From Budorcas taxicolor (lineage: Eukaryota > Chordata > Mammalia > Artiodactyla > Bovidae), in assembly GCF_023091745.1 (NCBI RefSeq), contig NC_068920.1:148705622-148769621 (forward strand): a stretch of 64,000 nucleotides of DNA, in the 5' to 3' direction. Positions 11,603-23,354 of the stretch are shown here, piece by piece; the stretch's first letter is position 1; each line of letters begins with the position of its first letter. A model generated the notes under the pieces. It searched no databases and was not told the origin of the DNA. It saw only the letters and a list, made by a program, of their open reading frames with translations. A program made the position numbers and the translations under genes.

Positions 11603-11826
11603 TATATTTTAATGAAATGAGAGAAACATCTGCCATGATAAATAGAAGTCTTCTTTACTACGTTGAGTATCACAGAGAATTGGTAGAAACTGTTATTGGT
11701 TTGGGGCACCTGTTTTGTTGGTATGTGATTCATTTCAGTTTTTCAGATAAACTCTAAAGCAGGATGAGAGACCAAACAGTAATGGAACAGAAATCATCAT
11801 ATTTTTGTAGCACCTAAAGTCAATGT

Positions 11827-12090
11827 CGGAGAAGGCAATGGCACCCCACTCCAGTACTCTTGCCTGGAAAATCTCAAGGACAGAGGAGCCTGTTAGGCTG
11901 CAGTCCATGGGGTCGCTAGGAGTCGGGCACGACTGAGCGACTTCACTTTCACTTTTCACTTTCATGCACTGGAGAAGGAAATGGCAACCCACTCCAGTGT
12001 TCTTGCCTGGAGAATCCCAGGGATGCGGGAGCCTGGTGGGCTGCCGTCTATGGGGTCGCACAGAGTCGGACATGACCGAAGTGACTTAGC
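11827..12090 (+). mobile_element. BOV-A2 dimeric SINE with 11 bp TSD
   Basis: Two Bov-A monomers lie head to tail. The first starts at 'ggagaaggcaatggcacc', the second at about 11972, joined by 'ttcacttttcactttcatg'. Perfect repeats 'aaagtcaatgt' at 11816-11826 and 12091-12101 define the insertion. It carries no tRNA-like head. Confidence 0.95.
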
Positions 12091-12196
12091 AAAGTCAATG
12101 TGTTTCAAAAACTTAAAATTACTCTAGCAGCTTAATTTGATTGGCACAGATGGTAAAACAGGAACAACACAGAGCCTTAGAACATGCTCCCAGATT

Positions 12197-12985
12197 TCAT
12201 TTATTCAACAAATATTTATTGTGTCCCAGGTCACGTCCTCATCACTGAAGATAAAATGGTGAAAAGGACACATAGTTTCTGGCCTTTCAGGGTATATGTC
12301 TTAGAGGAGACTAAAAGAACAAAACTATGCAGAAACAAATTTAGTACATAAAGGTCAGTTGAATAAAAGCCTTATCAGGTTGCATCAAGTACAATGAATT
12401 TTTTACAATAGCTAAAGAAAATAACGAACAGGAACCTATTTTAGATGAGATGGGTAGGGAAATCTTCCTCAAGGAAGCCGCATTTAAACTGAAAGCCAAA
12501 CTGTTAATGGTAGAAGTAGCTAAATGACCAGTAGACAAAATCCTTGAAGTCATGCATAACAGCCCAGAGGAAGGAAATTAAAAAACAAACAAACAAACAA
12601 AACAAAAAAACCAGCTCAATGTGTCTGAGGTTCAGAAAGATAGCCAGTGTGGCTGGAGAGTTGTGATCAGATAGGTGGGGTTAGTGAGATAGGTAGGCGC
12701 CAGGCCCTGCCCACACTGTAGGCCACAGTAAGATGGGCACTGGTTAACTAGAGGAAGGAAACCTTGGAAGGATTTAAGCAGGACAGTAACATGATGGCTG
12801 CTATCAATAAAAACATTATTTTTACCGCTGCCTGGAGAATGAATCAGACAAGAGTGAGTTAGGAACTCTGTGGAGAGGCTGTTGCAATAATCCGAGTGAA
12901 ACCTAATGGGAACCTGGATTAACATGTATGAAGTGGTACAGGGAACAGAGAACAGATTCAGAACGTATTTTGGATGCATAATTGA
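12197..12985 (-). mobile_element. L2 LINE, ORF2 C-terminus and 3' end
   Basis: The plus strand opens with 'ttattcaacaaatatttatt', the reverse complement of the L2 3' terminus. Further in, minus-strand translation at 12632-12979 reads 'HHVTVLLKSFQGFLPLVNQ' and 'GLQCGQGLAPTYL', which match the conserved L2 ORF2 end. It is an ancient mammalian LINE, broken by frameshifts. An (AAAC)n run sits at about 12583-12603. Confidence 0.78.
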
Positions 12986-13222
12986 TGAACATATATTTAT
13001 ATCAATTCAGAAAATGTAAGAGTTGGTGTAGTCATCTTAGAAATAGGTGTAAGGAAATAAGAAAAAAAAAATGATTCTGTGAATGGAGAAGCTTCTTTCA
13101 TTGTAGAATGAAAGTAATTGGCAAAGGAGGCATAAAAGAATGACTTGGAAGGCATGGAATTCACTGAGGACTGACAAGTGCAGATTTCGAGGATAACTGG
13201 GGCAAGAAGCCCCCAAATGATT

Positions 13223-13287
13223 GAGTTGGCTGAAAAGTTCATTTGGGTTTTTGGTTAACATGGAAAACCCAAACAAACTTTTTTTTT
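13223..13287. mobile_element. Mariner-type hairpin MITE
   Basis: A near-palindromic piece of about 65 bp: 'agttggctgaaaagttcatt' and 'gggtttttgg' are mirrored by 'ggaaaacccaaacaaacttt'. This is the bovine mariner MITE form (TIR 'ggttggccaaaaagttc'). The right terminal 'ggccaacc' is missing or decayed into a T run. Confidence 0.7.
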
Positions 13288-13392
13288 CCCAGAAACCCAG
13301 TATGTTAAAAATGGCTGGGATCAATTGATCACTCTACTACAAAGCATTCCTCCAAGTCCATAAGGAAATAATCTCCTTCCTATATGATGTTT

Positions 13393-13484
13393 TCAATTCA
13401 GTTCAGTCGCTCAGTCCTGTCCGACTCTTTGCGACCCCATGAATCGCAGCACGCCAGGCCTGCCTGTCCATCACCAACTCCTGG
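13393..13484 (-). mobile_element. BovB 3' tip, AACTGA-tail type
   Basis: Only the last ~90 bp are present. The reverse complement reads 'ggagttggtgatggacagg', 'ggcctggcgtgctgc', 'ggggtcgcaaagagtcgg' and 'gactgaactgaattga'. Confidence 0.88.
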
Positions 13485-14739
13485 ATTTAGTGCCAGCTAG
13501 TTGTTATTTTATAATTATATTTTTATTCTCATTTATTTTCTTCTTATTCCTCATAGAATTTTTTTATTCACAGTTTGAAAAAAAAATAATGGATGAGAGT
13601 AGAAAAAATGAAGAGTGCTTTGTAGAGAACCCTCAAGAAACCTGAAAAGGAAGTAGAAAAATAGTCTGTTAACCAAGAGGTGCTATGAGGTCAAAGATGG
13701 GAAATTCTAGGACAATGTCTAATTGATTCGAATGATGCATTGGAAAAAGAGATGAATGAGGTGGGAGAGAGAGAGACTTCTTAAAAATGAAGTTCTTGGC
13801 AAATTGAGTGAGGATGGAATTCAAGGGTGGGTAGGACTGACATATGATAAGAGGATAAACATGACATCCTGTTTAGTTTTTATGCATAAAGAGAAAATGG
13901 TGCACAAATAGGTCAGTGGTAGGAATATAGGGGTTCATAAGCCTTTTTTTTTTCCAATTTTAATGATTATGAGGGTACATGTGATGGTAGAGATTTCAAT
14001 AACAAAAATATATGGAGATACACTACTGGAAGAAATTTTATTGCCAGGATTTAGTATCAAGTGTTTTGAGATTATGAATTTAAAGTGAATCTACTTCGGT
14101 TGTTTGAAACCTGCTGGTATGGATTAAAAACCATACTAAACAATTGTGATGAGCAACGCAAACCCAGTCATTTGTGATCCTTACCATATGTTGACACAAG
14201 GCTCAGTTGGGTCACCCCACCCACGGCCAAGCCTCTTGAGTTAGTTATTACTTTGCTGGCATGCCTTTCATGCCCTGGGACAGCTGGGTTTGGCTTCTTG
14301 GCATGCTGTTTTTGAGAGGATGCCAGTCCTTACTCCAAAAGTTCCCAAATAAATTTTCATCTGAAAAACTGTAATCAGTATCCATTGTCATACTTCTCCA
14401 AGAAACTTCCAAACATCCTGAGATTGGAATATTTTCTCCCCCTTCCTATAATGACTTTGTGTGCTTCTGTTAAAGGACATATGTTATTTCATCATTATCT
14501 GGGCCTTGCCAACATTTACCACTCCCCACCCCCCACCCCACACCACGGCTCCATAATTTCATTCCACACTGACTTTGTCTCTGAGTCCCAAGTTCATGTT
14601 TCCTGTCCTCATTATGTAACACATGTTGAGTCCTTTACATAAAATACTAACACCAAACTGTTTTTCTGTTTAAATATCATCTCCATCAAAAGGTCTTCCC
14701 TAATTCTTTCTACTAGTATTTTCCCCTCTGTGTTAAAAA
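13485..14739. other. No gene or repeat recognised
   Basis: AT-rich sequence, with a T-run at about 13944-13954 and a C-rich stretch at 14522-14543. The longest open frame (85 codons, 14385-14642) has no recognisable feature. Confidence 0.45.
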
Positions 14740-15090
14740 AGAATCTACCCCTTCTCCCTCGAGAGCTCCATCCTTCATCACCCCATAAAAATATCTCATG
14801 GCTTAGTCATGTGACTTGCTTTGACCAATGAAGCATAAATGGAATGGACATGTGTCACTTCCAAGGGGAAGCTTTTAGAGCTGACACTTCATTCAGCACA
14901 CTCTCTTTCTTTCCTCCCTGAGACCTTGAAAGCATGTGCCGAGGGTGCCATACATGTCAGTCTGGGACACTGATAACCATGATGAACGGAACACGTGGCT
15001 CTGGCTTCAGAGCTGAGCAGTGAGCAGTTAAGAAACTCTTAACAAGGTTTGTAAGGATAGGTATCCTTGTTCTGTTACTGTGAAACACTA
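14740..15090 (+). mobile_element. Possible MaLR/MLT1-type LTR relic
   Basis: The run 'gcttagtcatgtgacttgct' followed by 'ttgaccaatgaagcataaat' matches the middle of old MLT1-type solo LTRs, which typically read 'gtgacttgctttggccaatg'. The downstream part is diverged and the end is uncertain. The ERVL-MaLR class is non-autonomous. No coding content is present. Confidence 0.5.
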
Positions 15091-15148
15091 AGGAAAAAAT
15101 ACATGCATGGTAACTTGGAAAGCAAATATGTTCTTACTAATATCATAC

Positions 15149-15366
15149 CTGGGCTTCCCAGGTGAGGCAGTGGTAAAGAATCTGCTTACCAGGTGATGAG
15201 GGTTCAATACTTGAGTCAGGAAGATCCCCAGAGTAGAAAATGGCAATCCACTCCAGTATTCTTGCCTGAGAAATCCCATAGACAGAGGAGCCTGGTGGGC
15301 TATAATCTATGGGGCAACAGAGAGCCAGACACAACTTAGCAATAAGACAGCAACAATAGCAATAAG
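15149..15366 (+). mobile_element. Bov-tA SINE with 7 bp TSD
   Basis: The head is 'gggcttcccaggtgaggcag', the B-box region 'gggttcaatacttgagtcagg' and the body 'ccactccagtattcttgcc', ending in an A/C-rich '(agcaa)n' tail. 'atcatac' repeats at 15142-15148 and 15367-15373, and the match is partial beyond that. Confidence 0.9.
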
Positions 15367-15373
15367 ATCATAC

Positions 15374-16946
15374 ATAGCTTTAGCTAAGTAAATGAGAATT
15401 CAGATTTGATGGCATGAGTTTTGTTGGTGATGGCTGTATTGGATGAATCTCCATGAGAAAGAGATGAGATCAGGAAAGAAATGTCAAGTTTAAAAGCAGG
15501 AATAAAATTAAGAGGCAAGTTCATAAATCAACAACTTGAGGGGTTGACAGAGGGGACAGATTCTGAGCCTCATAAGTAGATTAGAACACAGCCTTGTGAC
15601 AGGGACTAGATTCAAGGGCTCATTATACTCTTTGCTAAACTGTGTAAAATTTTACTGAATTACTTCCACTTGGGCAAAATGGTTCACATAAAGAGAATGG
15701 ACATATATCTTCCATGGAAATCTGCTAGATTCAAAGTACAAGCTGTTGGGTCTACAGGGGAAGAAAACTCATGTCTAAAAAGTGATTTGGGGTATGCATA
15801 TTGAAATGAAGTAGATGAGAAATTGACACTATTTTTCAGAGTTGTACTGTCAAAATAACCACTAATCTGAACCAAAACAGCATGGTCTTTAAGGCTTAAG
15901 TGGAAGCTTAAGCCTCCAACAGTTTGAGAGGAGGAAGGATACTAAGATATCCACTGAATCCTAAGAGATTTTTGTCTATTGATCTCTTCCAATGTGGCCA
16001 AGTAGGATAATTGAAAAGAAGGTATAACCAAGGAACCATCTGATCAATGGTTCAAGGAGTAGAACAAGGTCTTCACAAAGCAAAGCCTGCCAGTGGGGTT
16101 TCAGAATGCTTATTGAATCTGTGTAGCCCCTCTTCCATCACTGTTGTATTGGTTGTAGGGAGGGAAGGTTTGTTTTGGTTTGGTTTTATTTTCTTTTTTT
16201 TCAGTGTATAACTTTCTAGAGAAAAAGGAACTATTTCATTTGGGGAAGATATCAGTGCATTTGCAAGCAAAAAGGGAAGTGGAATTAGTATTTGTGGCCA
16301 AATGTTAGATTGTGGGGGACCGTACTGTCATTTTTGGTAATCTGCTGACCCTCTGGAGTGGAGGACACTTCCCTCCCCATGGACTAAAGGCCTGGGGAAG
16401 GGAAGGTGAGCATTCTGTTGGTCAGTGGTAGTGGTCAGTAATAGTGGTCAGTAGTGACTTTAGGAACCAGTGAGTGCTTAGCCATGCTCTTTCTTCCCAG
16501 CTCTTACGATTCTGGGTTGAGGAAGAGTCTCCATCAACTTGGATGCCTGAGTGGCTCCTAGGAGTGGTCCCCTAGTGACAAGCAATAGATTGTGGGGCAA
16601 ACTAGAAATCAGCATTGCTATCTTAAGCCTCTCCATTTAGTTTCTTTGTGTGTTTCCCCTGCAGAATCTTGTCTATTCTGATTCCTCTTTCATACGGCTC
16701 TGAAAGCATCCTCTTTCTTTTCTATCAGTCAGGTATATCATTAGTTTTGTAATGTGTTACACATTTGGTGTGAGAAATAGTATGACTTCAGCTAGATATG
16801 TTTAATGAAGAATGCTTTTTGTTAGAAACTTTGATCAGATGCCTAGAAATAGCAGGTAGGGCCCTTGGCACATGAATTGAAAGGACAAGGAAAGGACAGA
16901 TAAATCAGGCTTTTACAAACCATGAACAGGAATTTGGCACTAGTTT
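15374..16946. other. No gene or repeat recognised
   Basis: Unique-looking sequence. 16408-16460 contains short repeats of 'gtggtcagta' (three imperfect copies). No open frame exceeds 65 codons. Confidence 0.45.
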
Positions 16947-17226
16947 GGAGAAGGCAATGGCAACCCACTTCAGTACTCTTGCTTGGAAAATACCATGGGT
17001 GGAGGAGCCTGATAGGCTGAAGTCCATGGTGTCACTAAGAGTCGGACATGACTGAGCGACGTCACTTTCACTCTTCACTTTCATGCATTGGAGAAGGACA
17101 TGGCAACCCATTCCAGTGTTCTTGCCTGGAGAATCCCAGGGACGGAGGAGCCTGGTGGGCTGCCGTCTATGGGCTCACACAGAGTCGGACACGACTGAAG
17201 CGACTTAGCAGCAGCAGCAGCAGCAG
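16947..17226 (+). mobile_element. BOV-A2 dimeric SINE with (CAG)n tail
   Basis: Two Bov-A monomers, starting at 'ggagaaggcaatggcaacc' and at about 17090, are joined by 'ttcactcttcactttcatg'. The 3' end runs 'gcgacttagcagcagcagc' into six or more CAG units, the usual microsatellite seed of this family. No convincing TSD was found. Confidence 0.93.
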
Positions 17227-17675
17227 TAGGAGAGAAAAGAAAGAGGAGAGAAGTGCAAAGCTCCTGAGTGATTTCTAGGAACAAACTGGAGATGGCAGAA
17301 AAGGAAGAAGAATATCCTAACTACAGAGGAATCTAACACTCAGCCCTAGTTTTCAGTTATTGTTGAAGAACAGTCTGCTCCAGCTGTGAGGGCAGCCCCA
17401 AGGGAGTCCTGTGAGAAGTGTTTTTGTGCAAACAGTCAGGCCTGTGTGATATGTGTGTGTCTTCTGTTCAGGACATGTAAAAGAATAAGCACCCAAATGA
17501 GAAATGGAAGTCAGAAGTGATTACAACTATACATTTCCAGGGATTTACAGAGATCGTGGGAGGAATAAAGGGATTTCCATAGTATATGAGATGGGAAATT
17601 GGGCAGAATCTCTGGATCTTAAGAGCACTGGTGATCCCAGGTGACATCTGGTTCACATTTATTATATATATAACA
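17227..17675. other. No gene or repeat recognised
   Basis: Purine-rich at its start (17227-17250), then unremarkable. A short 'tattatatatata' run lies near 17660-17672, just before the next SINE. Confidence 0.45.
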
Positions 17676-17830
17676 CTCAGTTGGTAAAGAATCTGCCTAA
17701 AATGCAGGAGACCCTGGTTCAGTTCCTGGGTTGGGAAGATCCCCTGGAGAAGGAAAAGGCTACCCACTCCAGTATTCTGACCTGGAGAATTCCATAGACT
17801 ATACACAGTCCATGGGGTCGCAAAGAGTCT
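17676..17830 (+). mobile_element. Bov-tA SINE, truncated at both ends
   Basis: Starts inside the head ('ctcagttggtaaagaatc') and ends at 'ggggtcgcaaagagtc' without the terminal Bov-A tail. It carries the 'ggaaaaggctacccactcc' variant also seen in the double-headed SINEs of this window. Confidence 0.85.
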
Positions 17831-18260
17831 ATATAGATATCTCCTCTACCACTCTGCAAGCTCTCTGGGGCCAGACTTGTCCAATGCCTTTTACTTCCTA
17901 CTACAACTCCAGGCATAAAAATCAGTGAGGGCATGGATGGATGAATGAACAAATGACTAAATGAATTGAGCTGAGTCATTTATGTGGATATCAGTTGTCC
18001 CCATTCTATGGGAGTTTCACAGCACCAAAAACATATTGCATGTGTCTTGACCTCTCTGCTAAGAAAGGGAGAGTGTTTGGGGAGTTTAGGTATTAAACAG
18101 AATCGTTCTTTCTTGGTTATGTTTGCTTTAGTGGTCATTGTTGTTGTAATTATCTCCATTAGTCTGATTGACTTCTCTGAGTCGTCAGAACCAAACGTCT
18201 GCCTGAAATGTGGAGTGCTATCTCTGAGGTTGCAAGGAAAAAAGGCAAGTGGAAAATTAT
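17831..18260. other. No gene or repeat recognised
   Basis: Overlapping open frames of 92 (+) and 103 (-) codons, with no recognisable domain. The antiparallel overlap argues for chance. Confidence 0.4.
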
Positions 18261-18460
18261 GACTTCTGGGGCCAGATGGATATAGGTTCAAATCCTAGCT
18301 CACAAATGCAATATCGGGCAAGTTCCCTGCTCTCTGAGCCTCTGCTTTTCTTTAAAAGAGGGAGAGAAAAGCTCACGCTGCAGATTTTTAGGGCAGCTAA
18401 ATTAAACGAGATGTTTACCGCCTTGTGAAAAGTATTTGACGCACAGAAGATGCTCAGACC
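18261..18460 (+). mobile_element. MIR SINE
   Basis: Shows the MIR order 'gacttctggggccagatgg', 'ggttcaaatcctagctc' (B box), 'gggcaagttccctgctctc', 'gagcctctgc', then a diverged 3' part ending near 'gcacagaagatgctcag'. Confidence 0.72.
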
Positions 18461-18496
18461 ATTCTGGCTCCGTGGTAGGGACCTAGTGCTGCAGCT

Positions 18497-18716
18497 GTGA
18501 AAGAAAGTGAAAGTGAAGGCACTCAGTCGTGTCTGACTCTTTGCGGCCCCATGGTCTGTAGCCCACCAGGCTCCTCTGTCCATGGGATTCTCTAGGCAAG
18601 AATACTGGAGTGGATAGCCATTCCCTTCTCCAGGGTATCTCCCCAACCCAGGAATCGAACCCAAGTCTCCTGCATTGCAGGCAGATTCTTCGTAAACTGG
18701 ATTACCAGAGAAGCCC
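18497..18716 (-). mobile_element. Bov-tA SINE with 12 bp TSD
   Basis: The minus-strand element reads from 'gggcttctctggtaatccag' (head, at 18716) to 'ctttcactttcttt'. Perfect repeats 'agtgctgcagct' at 18485-18496 and 18717-18728 bound it, pointing to a relatively recent insertion. Confidence 0.95.
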
Positions 18717-18956
18717 AGTGCTGCAGCTTGAAGTGAAGAAATCTCATCCCCAAGACCACAGTGGTCATCAACATAGAGTCGTATTCATGTTCTTGTCTGA
18801 AAATGCATTGTTTTCACTGCCACCAGGAGATCATTTTCCATCTTCTCTTATTGCCATTTTAGTTAGCACCTGGACGAAAGACTGAGGTGACCCAGCTCTG
18901 ATGCTTCTGTATAAGCAAACCATGTCTTTTCCAAACAGACAGACAGATGAAGAAAT

Positions 18957-19106
18957 GTACATAATGAATTGTGTACATGTTAGAGTAATTTTGAAATTCG
19001 AGCCCTTTATAGATCAAAACAAACAAAAAGTACAAAGTGAACTGTACACAGGTTAGAGTAATTTTGAAATTTGAGCTCTTTATAGATCAAAGCAAACAAA
19101 CAAAAA
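18957..19106. repeat. Tandem duplication, two ~75 bp units
   Basis: The units 18957-19029 and 19030-19106 share 'gttagagtaattttgaaatt', 'ctttatagatcaaa' and 'caaacaaaaag'. They differ by scattered substitutions and one 4 bp CAAA expansion. This is non-coding and matches no transposon family I know. Confidence 0.9.
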
Positions 19107-20054
19107 GTCCTCTTTCATGTTAAACTTTTTAAAAATTGGTCTGAGTTCCAGAATTGGGTAAGTGACACAGAGAGAGAAAACAAATGGGGTGACATTAACA
19201 TTCTTAATGTTTTTCAGAATCCAAAACTGATTGAAAAATGTGTATTCATGATATTTAGGCTAAAAGTTAACTAGACAAAACAGAAAGTTAGCTAGGTAAA
19301 CGTTGATACCATTCTAGACTTAATAGTAAGCTCGTGGAGGTCACAGCCATCCTGGATTAGGAGAGTGGTGAGACACGCAAACACAGGCTGAGTCACTGTG
19401 GCTGTTCCAAGCAGTCATTAACCCCTTAGAACTTAACACCCTGAGAATGTTTGCTGTGTTATGCTGTGGAAACACCGGGCACCTGGAATTCCAGGTTGGT
19501 GACCTGTTCCCGGAGGAGGTCTGGTTGTGGGTCTGATTTCACCAACCACAGGCTGCACAGGTTCTTCTGTCTCTGGGATCTGGGAACCAAGTTGAAGTTA
19601 AGGTGACACCACCCAGGTTGTGGGAGAGGCCACCTGGAACTAGGGAAGTGCCTGCAGCCTGGGAGGTTTGGTTGCATCACAGACACAGGTGGGAGGTTGT
19701 CACTCGGGATACCTGTGCTGTAAGCAGGAAGTGGTGGTTCTCACGAAGAAACCAGGTGATTCTCCTTCTGACTGTTCACAAAAATCGGTGATGAGTTTGG
19801 TGCCAACTCAACAAGTCCCTGGGAAACCTATCCCCTCTTCCCTTAGCCACTCTCTCAAGATTTGGAAAGGAAGGCTCCTGAGACAATGGGTTTTATTGAT
19901 TTTTTTCTATATCCTGTGACCTAACTCTGAGACACTGAGATAGTGAGTTGACTTTTTTTTTTAATGAGTTTAAATTGAAGAAAACACCTCTGGTGCTCAT
20001 ATGATACATTTGCTGTTTGCTTTATCAGCAGTGTGATCACAGTCCTCTCCATTA
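19107..20054. other. No gene or repeat recognised
   Basis: 19450-19740 is moderately GC-rich with CCACC/GGTGG-like words and open frames up to 83 codons. None is recognisable. A T-run lies at about 19952-19961. Confidence 0.45.
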
Positions 20055-20645
20055 AAAGCTTTAACTGGCTCTCCTTTATCTACAAATGATGCCCACATCC
20101 TTTCAAATGGTACTCAAGATGCTCCGTGGTCTGTTATCCGGCTCCTTCTCAGTTGGATCTCTCTGTGTCTTCTCGCACCTTCCGTACACACATCATGCTG
20201 AATCACCCTTTCACGGTCACACTGTTTGTGCACAGATTCACAAGTTATCATTTGACTGCTTCATCTCCGTGTGCCTTCTCCCATCTATGCACACATCGTG
20301 CTGAGTCACTCTGTCATGGTCAGACTGTTTGTCCATAGACACACAAATTATCATTTGAACAGACAACTTCTCATCCCTGGAAACTTAACTCAATATACTC
20401 CTGCTTGTGCTCCTTCCCTGACTTGCACACACAGAACCAGTCCCTCCGTCTTCTGTGTTAAAATTGTCCCAGGTTCATAACATCTTCAACAGCACTTTTG
20501 CATTGTATCACAGCTAACACAGCAACTTCCTTCCTACCTTGTAGTTTACCTGAGGAGAGACAATCCATCCAACTGATGGTTAAAGGGAGACTAATCCCAT
20601 GGCTGGCACATAGAAGGCACTTACAAAAGTTTTGTTGAATTAAGA
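20055..20645 (+). mobile_element. L2 LINE 3' region
   Basis: Begins with the L2-like 'aactggctctcctttatctac' region and ends with 'ggctggcacatagaaggcac' and 'ttttgttgaatta', the L2 3' terminus. The middle is diverged and holds the tandem duplication listed separately. There is no usable frame. Confidence 0.6.
20161..20365 (+). repeat. Imperfect tandem duplication (~102 bp) inside the L2 relic
   Basis: Unit 1 (20161-20262) and unit 2 (20265-20365) share 'acacatc.tgctga.tcac', 'ggtca.actgtttgt' and 'ttatcatttga'. Roughly four in five positions agree, so the duplication is old. Confidence 0.8.
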
Positions 20646-21144
20646 TAGAAAATTCCCCTTAAGTATACTATGTTTCATCATGAACAAAGTTGGAGCTTTA
20701 TATGCAAAAAAAAAAGAAGGAAGAAAATCACAAAAGAACCAAGAAACAGATGTCTACAGCTGATTTAACTTGTTTATCATCAGATCCTTTATTCCTGTTG
20801 TCAAACACCATGCATGTCTCCTAAAGAAGCATCATTTCAAAAAGCCATCCTTTCTCACCCACAAGCACACCATTCTCTAGCTTCTGACTTATAAAAGGTG
20901 CTCATACATATTTTGCAGTGAATCTTGGGTGAGAATCCGAGAGTCAGAGCTGCTCAGTGTTCATGGCCGCGACCACATGTGCTCCCTTACCCTGCGTTAA
21001 CCCACTCCTTGGTGTAACAGAGTTAGAAAAGGACTCTGAGAACTGCAAGGGGCAGTCCAGGTGACTTAGAAAGTCCAAGATGATGGGTTCTTGCAAGTGT
21101 TTTACGAATACTATGTTTTGTTACACAGGGCACACTCACAAGCA
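20646..21144. other. No gene or repeat recognised
   Basis: Contains an A-run at about 20706-20715. No frame or repeat signature was seen. Confidence 0.45.
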
Positions 21145-21345
21145 CATAGTAATAGCTACCATTTGCACAGCCTACCTCAAAGTACACAAACATCTCCAAG
21201 AGACAGATTTTCCCCTTGTTTCAGAGAGGAGGAAACTGAGCCATGGAGAGGTTAAGGAGTGTGCCCAAGGGCACCATGGTTAGGAAGTGATGCAGCCTGG
21301 CTGCAGATCTGACTCATTCAAACTCTACGTCTCAGCTTTTGACTC
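21145..21345 (-). mobile_element. MIR SINE
   Basis: The reverse-complement MIR core is clear on the plus strand: 'tagtaatagctaccatttg', 'gaggaaactgagccatgg', 'agaggttaaggagtgtgccc', 'aagtgatgcagcctggctg'. Confidence 0.82.
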
Positions 21346-21600
21346 TGCCAAGCCAGGATACAAACATAAACCATCATGCCCCATTTTACCAGCTTAGTTG
21401 GAAAGCAGGCTAGTAGAAGAGGGTCTATGGGAAGCAAAAAGATGCTTTATTTTATTCTCTTCTTGAGTAAAATAAAACTATGTAAACTCTTTGGTAGTCC
21501 ACAAGGAGCTATATGCATTTATACAAATAAATGTGAGCACATCTCCCGCAGTTGATGGTGTGGTTCCTGTTGATGCATGTTGAATATATTGGGGGCATCT
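21346..21600. other. No gene or repeat recognised
   Basis: Short unassigned stretch with no distinctive signal. Confidence 0.45.
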
Positions 21601-21612
21601 ATCTTGATTTAG

Positions 21613-21813
21613 GGGCTCCCCAGGTGGCACTAGTGGTAAGGAATCCTCCTGCCAATGCAGGAGATTCGATCCCTGGATTCAGAAGATCCCCTGGAGGAGG
21701 AAATGGCAACCCTCTCCAGTATCCCTGCCTGAAAAATTCCTTGGGCAGAGAAGCCTGGCCGGCTACAGTCCGTGGGGTGGCAGAGTCAGACGTGACTCAG
21801 CAACTGAGCACGC
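21613..21813 (+). mobile_element. Bov-tA SINE with 12 bp TSD
   Basis: The head is 'ggctccccaggtggcactag', the B-box region 'gattcgatccctggattc', and the body ends 'cgtgactcagcaactgagc'. The flanks 'atcttgatttag' (21601-21612) and 'atcttgatctag' (21814-21825) differ at one base. Confidence 0.94.
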
Positions 21814-21825
21814 ATCTTGATCTAG

Positions 21826-23354
21826 ATGTCTGAACACAAGCTATTAGTCTACACCACTCACATGTCACTCTCTGTCCTGCACACCCTCTTACTGACACAC
21901 ACTCTCACACATTCAGGCTGTGCTTCCCTCTCAGGGATGTTTGCTCAGAGGCTGGCTCTGGCAGCCTGCTGAGTCTCAGGGTGGGGCCCCTTGCACAGGT
22001 GTCAGCGTGGGTGGAAATTTATTTTCTAAACAAGTGAGAAAATGACAAAATGAACAGAAAAACCACAAAAGCGACGCTGTCAGATCTTGGTTTCCTCCCC
22101 CCAAAATTGTAGTCAGAAGAGGGAGGAAGTGAGTCTGTAAGGTGGTTTAAGGAATGGTTTGGGAGAGGGAAATGAATGGAGAAAAGAAAAAGTAATAAAA
22201 TCACTTGGCCACACTTTCCTCTTTGCACAAATGAGTCTAGCGGCTGCGAGCTCAGGAATGCATCTTCTGAGTTAGCTCACATTAGGAGACCCAAGATGCA
22301 CCTCAGGGGGAGGTAAGAAGTCTGGTTTCGCCATTTATATTGTCAAATTACTGATGGCTTTGCTTAAACCAGGTCCAAAGGCTACAGCCTCAGACCTTGC
22401 CTGCATGCTTGTAGCCTCTGCTATTCTGAGTCGTGGAACTTGGAAAGCATGGGCAGCTCTTTCAGTTTTCATAGCCCCACTTCTGCGAGGCACATAGTTT
22501 AACAGCCTGTTTGCTTTTTGCTTGTCAGCTACCATGCTGGGTTTGTGGGAGAGCTTCAGCCATCAGCCTGCTTTATAGGGAAGGCAGGGGCAGAAATGAG
22601 ACTGAGGAACCCTGCCTGCTTAGGGTTTTCCTGAACACTCTGAAAGTCTTTACTTCCTGCAAAATTTCAGTAACAGTCTGTAATCAATTAGCTAACTAGC
22701 TCCCCCTTTTGAAACTTTTCTTTCTGATAAAAACTGCATAATGCTCCAAAGAGACATCTAACATGCTTAGAATCAATTGTATCAGAAAAAAAAAAAGATG
22801 AAGGCGTTAAAATCTGTCCACATGTAATATCTGCAACCATGCCATTATTTTAATTAGGTTTTCAGCTCTTAGCTTTAGGTCTTCTTTATTGAAGGTACTT
22901 TGACACAGGCTAAATGGAAAGGAATCAGAGACACCTTCCTGTTGAGTTAACTTAAAGCCACCACTGGCTTAAAGAGTTTGGTAGGAAAAATGGTGAAACA
23001 AACCAAAATATGAGAATTTGTATTACTGTCAGAAATGTAGACTCTTAACAACTGTCATACCACCTGCATTATGTATTTTGTATTGTTGTTTTATTTTTGT
23101 TTTGATCCAGATATTTTCTCCTTTCATCTTACACTGGAAACACGAAGAGCTTTGGTTATCTTTACAACTTCAAGCAAATAATCTGTTATGTGGTATATTA
23201 TATAAATTTCAAAAACAAGCAATGTAGCCATTATGTGGTATACACACTTCAGATGATAACAGTAATAGCAGAGAGAGAAACTGAATGATAATGCATGTTG
23301 AAATATTAGGACGAGGCTTATACATATTTTTTTTGTAAATTTACTGTTTTCTTC
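21826..23354. other. No gene or repeat recognised
   Basis: Unique-looking, partly AT-rich sequence with frames up to 69 codons. An A-run lies at about 22785-22797. 22700-22960 has TAATTA-like words; no other signal was seen. Confidence 0.42.

Noticed and set aside
15684..15875. Small minus-strand ORF in unassigned DNA
   Set aside because: 63 codons without any motif, within the range expected by chance.
18257..18664. 135-codon minus-strand frame as a gene
   Set aside because: Its N-terminal part is Bov-tA read-through ('GEGNGYPLQYSCLENPMD' recurs in many SINEs) and the rest crosses a MIR.
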